Translations under genes and position numbers: made by a program
Source: Corinectria fuckeliana
Taxonomy: Eukaryota; Ascomycota; Sordariomycetes; Hypocreales; Nectriaceae
Assembly (NCBI GenBank): GCA_019137255.1
Contig: WPDH01000025.1
Span: 33,147-97,146 of the forward strand
Direction: 5' to 3'
Length of the DNA stretch: 64,000 nucleotides
Notes under the pieces: model-generated
Told to the model about the DNA's origin: nothing
Seen by the model: only the letters and a program-made list of their open reading frames with translations
The model's database searches: none
Shown here: piece after piece, positions 56,213-64,000 of the stretch
Position numbering within the stretch: the stretch's first letter is position 1
Layout of the letters: every line of letters starts with the position of its first letter

Positions 56213-57663
56213 GGCGGCGGGGCTGGCTGGCGCGCGCGGGCCAAGCTGGCGATGATGCGGTCGAGGCCGAGGGTATCGGCAGTCAAGAGTTTAGACGAGG
56301 AAAGAGGGGGAAAAGAAAAGAAAAAGAGTGTGGTCGGGGAGAAACACTGCTGTCCTATATCATGATGTAAAGGGGTCCATGAAGCAAGGAGTACTTAGCC
56401 AAACCACCTTTTTGGCCAATGTAAGGTTGAGTCCAAGTAAAGTCGATGGATAATCGGGGAGGAAAAAAGGTTGAGACGTCATTTGAGCCCTTGCCCCCCC
56501 AACCGCCACCATCTTTCCTTTTTTGGGGGAAGCTTGAATGGGGTAAAGCTACGTAACCACTACCTTAGTAGATTAAATCTAGGTACCCAAAGTACCTACC
56601 TATTGACAGACTCGCTCAACATAACTCTCGAACCATTAAAATGGTTTCAAAATGATGGGGGGCTCTTAAAATCGGGTTCACCTATTTTTCTTTTACCATT
56701 CGGAAGTTATATTGAGCGAACCTGCCTGCGCAACCGACGGAGAGTTCTGCGCGTAGTTATTATGTTCGTACGAATACAATTATCCGTAGGCCAAGATACT
56801 TCGTAGTAGTCTAGATAGTCCAGTTAACGTGACTGCTTTGTACAGCATCTTCCCTATCTTGATTTGCCGTTCGCCTGTCTACTACACGTGTGGTTGTTGT
56901 AGATTGCGAGCCTCGATGATCATACATCAAGTACCCGGCCGTACACACTTTCACCCTTATTCAGTGGTCACGCACACCTAACATCCTGTAACATCTCCAA
57001 TAGGTGCATGTGGACTAGGGTCATGTGGCTATCTTGCCGTGAGCGTGCCTGAGATTAGTTGGTAGTCTACGATAGCCACTACTGTCCATGTGATATACGA
57101 CTAGATTGAAACAAAACACAGCGCTTTGGCGGTATGGGCATTCTCTCATTTGCTCGGCTATTCTTCAGATGGAGAGACAGCGGAGCAAACGATGCAGTTG
57201 TGATCCCATGGCTCTTTGATCACCCTGGGTAGCCCTCCCTTCCACGCATTACACTCAACCTTGCTCTCCAACACTGTCATCGTCAATGCACGCTGGCTTC
57301 GGCCGTTTATGTTGGATTGCTACGTAGCTCATATGTACAAGCACATCCCTAAAACCATTCATCGCAAAAGGCTCAGTCCAGCCGGTATTTCCCACGTCCC
57401 GTCCGACTCCAGCCACGCCCGTGTCTATACTAGACAAATAGAGCGATCGATCCCTTGGCGATTATTACCGTACTATACTATACATACCTGGGATGGTGGG
57501 GTTTCTTCTCTCCAATACCCTTGCATACTCCCAGTTGCCCCTGATACTTCTCCCTTCCTGTATATGTTCCATTCGACCGGCGCATGCTTGCTTCCAGCGT
57601 CTGCAAACATGTACGTAGCCAAGCCCTGGCCACCATTGTAGCCATCTAAGCGCCCTCACACGC
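56213..57663. other. ALE1 promoter and VRG4 3' region
   Basis: 1.45 kb without a supportable gene. A 141-codon frame (57216-57641) has no domain. It contains GTACCTACCTA-type words near 56582-56602. Confidence 0.45.
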
Positions 57664-59042
57664 TTAAGAGTTGGCGGCATCACGGCTGCTCTGAGAGCTA
57701 GCGCTCATCGTAGGCCGCGTCGTAGGTAGTGAGTCTCGAGGCCCCTTCGACTGTCGCATCCGGGCAATAGCATACACGATACCACTGACAAAAGCAATAA
57801 TGATGGCTGACACACTGCCGACCGTTACGGGAGCCGAGAAGAAGATCAGACCGCTGATGGCAATCGGAAGCTTGTTCAGGGCACCGACCATCGAGTACGT
57901 TGTCGATGAAGTGACACGGATGCACCATGCTGAGCAGTACGAAATGAAGATGGCAGCCAGTCCCGAGTAGACCATGCCCATAATCATGCGGTTGCGTGTC
58001 TCCTCGGGAAAATTCTTAGAAAAGTTGACGCTGGACCAGTCCTCCATCACGAATGAACAGACGATGAGCACAGGGATCGTAAGGAGGTTGTTGTAGTACA
58101 TGGCTAAGTGAATTGATTAGGTTAGCAACTAAACCTTGAGCAACGAGAAAGTCGGTGGAGACTCGTAGGAGCAACATACTGTCCCAGTCCTTGAAGTTCA
58201 TCTTCTTAATGACCTTTCGCATACCCAGCACGTAGGATGCGCTGCAGAAGACGTTCATGCCCATCCAGGCGTATCCGGCATTGAGCGTAGAGATGGCCGC
58301 CGACGAGTCGGTGTTGCCGAAGTCGCCGGCGATTGCACTTTGGATGTCGGCCCAGGCGGCGACAACCGAACTCAAAACCATCAGACCAAACGAGAGCAGA
58401 GCCACGGGAGTCACACTGCCGCCGAACCACAGCACCTCACCGTACGCAATGACAATAATGGTCAGGTTCTTGAAGATGGTGTAGACGGGGACGGAAAGGA
58501 ACTGTAGTGACTTGGTGCCGGTGTAGATCATGCCGACGAGCAGGAGCGAGATGGGGAACCCTGCATTTCATCAGTCATAAACTCACGATAGCTTCTGCCA
58601 CTCTGATTGCCGAACTTACACTTCTTTGCCCTGTCGGGGTCAAAGGGAGCTAGGACCTTGATCATGCCTAGCTGCTTGCAAGCGGTAATGGTGGCGATGC
58701 AGACCACCGCCTGTGCGGTTCATAACGATGAGTAAGACGCCTATTAAACGAGTGTATGCATGCAAGGTATGTGCTTACCTGAACGGCCAAATAGAAGAAG
58801 TTTAAGTTCCAGAAGGTGCCCGAGACGACGTACTTGTTAACGACAGTCATGCTGATCGAGGATAGGCAGTACGCAGTGATGGACACGGGCGCACTGTTAT
58901 CAAGCGAGGACAATCCTGGGCTACCGCCAATGGGGTGACGGTTCCTCGTGGTCGGGGAGGGGGACATGAAAGGGTCCTTCTCCTTGCCGAAGGCATTCTC
59001 GCCGATGCGGACGACGTAGTCCTCATTCTTTTTGTCCGCCAT
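57664..59042 (-). CDS. VRG4: GDP-mannose transporter (Vrg4/Gmt type)
   Basis: A Golgi nucleotide-sugar transporter that exchanges GDP-mannose for GMP, feeding mannan and glycoprotein synthesis. Four exons, 59042-58779, 58710-58620, 58560-58180 and 58103-57664, give 391 residues, the normal length. The hydrophilic N-terminus (MADKKNEDYVVRIGEN) precedes about ten membrane helices. Family text includes SSISMTVVNKYVVSG, SVPVYTIFKNLTIIVIAYGEVLWFGG (here only its FKNLTIIVIAYGE core) and the GDP-mannose-binding GALNK motif in MVGALNKLPIAISG. The C-terminal tail is hydrophilic and Ser-rich. The neighbours do not suggest a cluster. Confidence 0.94.
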
Positions 59043-59586
59043 CTTTATAAGAGTCGGGGTGGGAAGCGATCGTTGAATTAGGAGACCTAGGGTTCGAAGA
59101 CGGGAAACGGAGGAGGCAGCAGAGCACACGGGCAATAGCGATGGCGAACGGTAAAGGGATAGTCGTTGTGTCGCGTTTGCATCGGTCGTCAGCGTCAGCT
59201 TGAAAGTCGGCGTACGTTCGTGGTGGATCGGGTGGGAGTGGCGTCGAAGTACTCCTTGATTTGTGATGCTGGCAACGGTTGATACCTTGACCCCTTCCTC
59301 TGATCAAGCAGGTCAAAAGTTCCAAGGGTTGCGAGTCGTGGCTACTTAGGTAGGTTTAGTGAGATGAGGGAGACGTGGAGGTAACACAAGGGAGCCCCGC
59401 TTAGTCATAATAGTCGTTATTGCCGGCAAGTCCGCAAGCATTCGTAAGTATGTACGTGCCGACTTCGTACTTCGGTATGGCAGGCACCGAATACCGTACA
59501 AATAAGCCCCTATGGTCCCAGCTGCTATTCAGGACCGACGTTGTTGGAGTTGCTGCATGTCTCCTATTTGGGTCGGTTTCGGATGT
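59043..59586. other. VRG4 promoter / SDR 3' region
   Basis: 544 bp between two minus-strand genes, with a CTTCGTACTTCGG word near 59464. No gene is seen. Confidence 0.45.
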
Positions 59587-60683
59587 CTACGACGTGGCCT
59601 CCGGTGTACCTTCGACCCCGTCCTCGCCGCCTTCTTTGTCGTCTTCTGGCGCTGCTGGAAAATTGAGGTGCTTCCAGTCCTCGAGCTCCTCCGTCACCGA
59701 CCTCATGCGGTCTCGTATGCTCTCAATAGCGTAGCTTCCTAGCAGCAGTCGCAGTGGCGGATACGAGCAGTGAGCCAACTGCCAAATCAGCTCGGCGCAC
59801 TTGACAGCGCTCGTTGGTTGCCGGTCACCAAGCCATTGCACCATCCGCTTGGCGTGGAGGGCCGGCGACGTCGCATACCCATATGCTTCGCTCGCTGGTT
59901 TGATGCGGAAGTGTCCCCACGTCGGCAGCGGGTCGTTGGTCGTCTCGGGCTCGTCGCGCCGGACATGCCCAGGCTCGATGAGGGTCGCCTTAATATTGAA
60001 TGCGTCCGTTTCGTAGAGCATTGCCTCGATGAGGCCCTCGACGGCGTACTTGGTGGCACAGTACGGCCCAAGTCCTGGAACTCCCAACGCTCCGGATGTC
60101 GAGCTGAGGATGAGGTACCGACCTCCGTTCTGCCTCCGGAAGTAGGGGAGCGTCGCGTGTATGATGTGAACGGTGCCCATGAAGTTGGTTTCGAACTGGT
60201 TAAACACGTCATGCTCTTCCTGGTCCTCGCAGGCGCCGATGACGCCGTAGCCAGAGCAGTTGGCGACAACGTCGATGCGGCCAAAGGTAGCAAGCGTACG
60301 TTCTACAACGCTGCAAACGGATTCACGGCTGCGAACATCGCATAGTGCTCCTAGGCTGTTGTCGCTAGTCCTCGTCGTTGGGACGGGGATGGCCTCCTCA
60401 ATGGAACGGCCAACTGATGTAACCTGGTCGCCGCGAGAGAGAGCGCACTTGACGAGGGAGCGGCCCATGTGGCCGGTACCTCCAAAGACCTGGACGGGAT
60501 ATGAGCTCACACGGATCGATAAGAGGGGAGAGGGGGTAAGGGAAGCGTCCAGAGTCAACATACTATCCAGACCAATTGTCGTGAGGAAGTGCCGCCCAGG
60601 GGCGGATCGCAGCTCGTAGGCAGCTGAGGCCGCGACTTTGCGGACGCATCGGTAGCGTCCGAGGCTTCAGTGCGCGCGTCCAT
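59587..60683 (-). CDS. short-chain dehydrogenase/reductase
   Basis: A classical SDR oxidoreductase using NAD(P)H. Two exons, 60683-60564 and 60489-59587 (74 bp intron), give 340 residues. The intron joins SRQLVWI to VFGGTGHMGRSLVKCAL and thereby builds the Rossmann glycine motif; starting inside the intron at 60561 would spoil the first beta strand. Also seen are VVANCSGYGVIG (the NAG-like region, here NCSG), SSTSGALGVPGLG with the catalytic serine, and YCATKYAVEG with the catalytic Tyr-x3-Lys. EPGHVRRDEPET follows. The C-terminus is acidic (PEDDKEGGEDG). The substrate cannot be assigned. The wording is like fungal oxidoreductases related to the 17-beta-HSD/retinol-dehydrogenase-like group. 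Confidence 0.88.
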
Positions 60684-61589
60684 TCTGCATCCAGAAGCTA
60701 ATTTGATGTCGGACGGAGATAGGATGGTTGTGCGCCTAGTTGTTGTGTTGTAGTGAAGACGTTGGCGAAATTGAGACGAAGAATAAGAGAAGTAGGCTTG
60801 AAAGTTGGCTATTTGGTGAGGTGGTGGGTGAGGCGGCTCGAGTCTCGCCAACCAATTCTTACCTTGACATTCATGTCGAAAAGTGTACCTCGACTTTGGG
60901 TGGGGGCTAGGGGAGAAGAGATGTACTGGCCTGGAGTTAACACTGACGCCCCACTATGGTAATAAAGACAGTGCAACCTAAAGTCACCTTTACGAATGGG
61001 CATGCGAGATTGTGTCGTCGTTGGGGTGTACCGTTGAGGTACGAATAAGCTGCGCACGAGATTTCGCCATGGAAATTGGCTTCCCCTGGACGTCCAGTGC
61101 CGGTAGTAAGCCTGGAGTGAGTTGGATGCCTCGATATCCGGCACCGGCCTGCACGGGGCTCCCCGGACTTCGGGTTTCGGTCCCTCGGCGGCTCTAGTAC
61201 AGAGCTGCCCGGGGTTAAGACATGAACACTCAGTACTTCGTACAGGAATCACATATCTCAGTTTACCCTTAGTACTAGAACCCACAGAAGCTGACCTTGG
61301 CCGATGACGTGATTATACAGTACGTTGATCACCTAAAATGTGTGCCCAATCCCTAGATACTTGGCGGTTCGTAGAATACAGTACTACGTATGTACGAAGT
61401 AGATTTGCATTATGTAGCACGTCAGAATGGCCTTTGGCAGATCACCTAGTAATAACAGTATATTAGGCCCTGATCTTCTCAAGCTGGTTAACATGACCTG
61501 GGTTAAGAAAAGGTACATCAGGCCCCTGTCAGCCCCTTAATGTACCTGTAGAGACCCCTGTCAGCAAGTTGTGAAAAGCAGCAGTAAAT
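60684..61589. other. SDR promoter and approach to the AT-rich block
   Basis: About 900 bp with no supportable gene. It includes GTACTTCGTAC (61233-61243) and GTACGAAGTA (61392-61401) words, and a duplicated CCCCTGTCAGC word (near 61522 and 61556) just before the composition changes. Confidence 0.45.
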
Positions 61590-64000
61590 TTTAGTCTCTT
61601 ACCGCCTTTCTTATTAAGGACTGTGCTATAAGCTTAGAAGTTATAAGAGATACTCTGCTAATTTTTAAGAGAAGATAGCTTTAATATAAGTTAAGGTTAC
61701 TATAAACCTTAATTATTAAGAGTTATAAATACTAGTAAAATTAATAAAAAGGTGCTATAATAGTGCTAATTAGTATAAGAGTTTTAATATATATAAGGCT
61801 TAGCTACTAATAGTTACTACTTAAAGTGGTTATCTTACCTAATCTTAATAAAAGATAACACTTTTTTTTTAATTTTAATTTTAATTTTACCTTTTATCAC
61901 TTTTTATCTTATTTTACCTAGCTATTATAGCAGCTCTTATTATTTATTCTTATTCTTATTAGCTAAATTGCCTTTAAAAGTATTAAATCTAATACTTAAA
62001 GATAGTCTAATTTGTTTTATATCTTTTATAGTTACTTAAGCTATAATCTTATTTATATATCTTCTTTTTTAAGCTAATAGCTTTAGTTAGGTAGTTAGTT
62101 TATACTAACTATATCTTTTACTAACAAATTTAAAGGTTATAATAAGGTGATAAGTTAGTATAGCTAGGTTATAAGACTTAGTTATACTAATAAGTATCTT
62201 TTAGCTATTATTAGAGCCTAATATACTAGATAAGAGCTAGAAGAGAAGAGAGAGAGATACTTAGAGATAATAAATAGTATTAAAAAAGAGAAGAAGATAA
62301 GACCTTAAAAATAACCTTATACTTAGCCTTAGATTCTTAAAGACTATTAAGTAGTATTATCTTATTAGATTTAATACTTTTAGGATAATAAAAGCCTTTT
62401 ATTAAGAAGATTAATAATAGTTTTATAGATTTTTTTCACTTACTAAATAATATTAAATAATATTTAATAATAAATATAAAACCACTCTAATACTTTTTAA
62501 AATTAAGACTATATAAGGTTAAAGTAAATACTAGAAAATAGTAGTTACTAGTAAAAGCTTTACTTAAGTTAGAAAGATAAGTCTTACTAGAGAACCTAAA
62601 AATTAAATACTATATAAAGCAAGTATAAAAGCAGAGAAAGCTATTACTAGAAATCTTACTTTTAAAAACCTTAAGATAACTAGAAATTACTCTTAGTATA
62701 AGACTTATTATTATATAAATCCTTATAGTAAACCTTATAGTAATACTCTTAGTCTTATAAGTCTTATTATTATCTAATAATAACTAAGTCTTAAATAAAA
62801 GAACTATAACTACTAGTAAGTTACTTTTTTAACTTAACTAAAAAACCTTTAAGCTAAAGATAATTCTACTTATACCTTTTAAGCTAAAAGGCAAAAAGAG
62901 ATAATAATTTTTATAACTATTAGATATAATACTTCTAAGTAAGTTAACTTTTTCTAATTTTTTTTCTTTTAGCTTTACACTTACTATTATAACTCTCTTA
63001 GGATTTTTAACTCCTATTAAGATTATAACTTTAATACCCCCTCTAATTAATTCTAGGTTATATTACCTTCTAACTAAGCTTATTAAGAAGTTACTATTTA
63101 TAAAGTCTTAAAAACTTATTCTTTCTTTTTACTAGTAATTTATAAGACTTAATATAACTAATTTTCTTATAAGCTTTAAGTTATATATAAATAGTTATAA
63201 TATTACTAGAGATAAATAAGGTATTTACTTTACTTAGTACTTTAACCTTATAGTTTAGTAATAAGTTAAGTATATAATAAATAAGTATAGCTAAAAGAAG
63301 GCTAAGAAAAACTTATAAAAGATATTTTATCTCTAAGATTAAGACTAATAAAAATCTCTTATTACTAGGTTAAGCTATCTTAATAGCTAGTATTTTACTA
63401 TTAGAGACTATTATAAGATACTTTATTAGATAAGTAAGTATTAGTACCTTTATAAAACAATTAATCTAATATCTTAAAGTTTCTTTTTAACTTATACTTA
63501 ATCTTTTTATAATACTATACTAAATAAAGTTATTAAACTCTTATATAACTAGAGTAGAAAGACACCTAAAGAACTAGCTAGTCTAAGCTATAAAAAGCTG
63601 TTTAAGATCCTAAAAGAGTTCTTAAATACTAAAATAGCTTTAGCTTATTATATTAGCTTTACTTAACCTTTTTTATAGCTTTTAGCTAATTTTTTACTTT
63701 TTTACTAGCTAGCTATTACCTAATCTTATATACTTTTCCTACTAGCTAAGAGAGTAATTAATTTATTTAAAATTAATTTTTATACTTACTTTTTTTTTTA
63801 CTTACTTAGTTTCTGCTTATTATAGTCCTAATCTGCCTCTAAAATATATTTTAACACTAAAATCTAAATTCTTATATATATATTACTCTAGAGATAATAG
63901 TATATTAGGACTATAGTAATAATACTAATATGCTTTTAATAGCTATTAATCTAAAAGTATATAAACTTAACTAAAGTTAATATAACTCTCTTATAAGAAT
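61590..64000. repeat. AT-rich RIP-like block at the window's right edge
   Basis: About 2.4 kb of very AT-rich DNA, dense in TA, TAA and TTA, strongly poor in CpG and CpA/TpG, with stops in all frames. This is the composition left by repeat-induced point mutation of transposons. I cannot recognise an element type or terminal repeats, and the block continues beyond the window. Confidence 0.75.

Noticed and set aside
57216..57641. 141-codon frame between ALE1 and VRG4
   Set aside because: No domain, no intron support, AT/GC composition unlike the neighbouring genes.
59587..60561. Starting the SDR at the internal ATG at 60561
   Set aside because: That start lies inside a GT-AG intron and loses the first Rossmann strand that the spliced form provides.

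Overview
This window is nuclear DNA from a filamentous ascomycete, most likely a Sordariomycete and possibly Hypocreales. The evidence is the gene content, the short 50-100 bp GT-AG introns, GC-rich coding sequence, compact housekeeping genes, and AT-rich blocks that look like repeats degraded by repeat-induced point mutation (RIP). I cannot name the species. I read gene models by eye: splice sites were chosen so that frame and recognisable family sequence continue across each intron, and no transcript data were available. Two short runs of N (33538-33539 and 46147-46148) lie beside homopolymer or microsatellite DNA and mark assembly uncertainty.

Layout. 1-3345 holds no gene I can support. 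3346-22052 is a dense housekeeping block: enolase-phosphatase UTR4 (+), 25S rRNA methyltransferase BMT2 (-), ribosomal protein L25 (+), TIM8 (-), a CorA-type Mg2+ transporter (-), a 280 bp MITE, signal peptidase subunit SPC1 (+), RING-box protein RBX1 (-), an EDC1/PNRC-like decapping-activator candidate (+), an FAD oxidoreductase (-) and tyrosyl-DNA phosphodiesterase TDP1 (+). About 22650-25395 is an AT-rich block holding a ruined pogo-type transposon with a solo LTR inserted in it. ADE5,7 (25989-28388, +) stands between this block and a second small AT-rich patch. From about 28786 to 35565 there are 6.8 kb of repeat-speckled non-coding DNA leading to a WOPR-family regulator (SGE1/WOR1/RYP1 type, +).

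37769-60683 is again housekeeping: cardiolipin synthase CRD1 (+), mitochondrial tRNA-modifying MTO1 (-), VPS45 (-), ERMES subunit MMM1 (+), CAAX protease RCE1 (-), a 3.9 kb gene-free gap, a serine-rich protein with two membrane segments (+), MBOAT lysophospholipid acyltransferase ALE1 (-), GDP-mannose transporter VRG4 (-) and a short-chain dehydrogenase (-). From about 61590 to the window end lies another RIP-like AT-rich block with no readable genes.

Functional links. BMT2 and RPL25 are divergent and both serve the large ribosomal subunit. TIM8, CRD1, MTO1 and MMM1 are all mitochondrial; CRD1, MTO1 and MMM1 lie within 7.5 kb of each other. SPC1, RCE1, ALE1 and VRG4 are membrane proteins of the ER/Golgi system. 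I see no biosynthetic cluster, CRISPR array, tRNA, rRNA or clearly new defence system. The most interesting items are the nested transposon remains, the intact-ended MITE, a possible dual-targeting gene structure in MTO1, the very long upstream region of the WOPR gene, and short palindromic motifs that recur only between genes.
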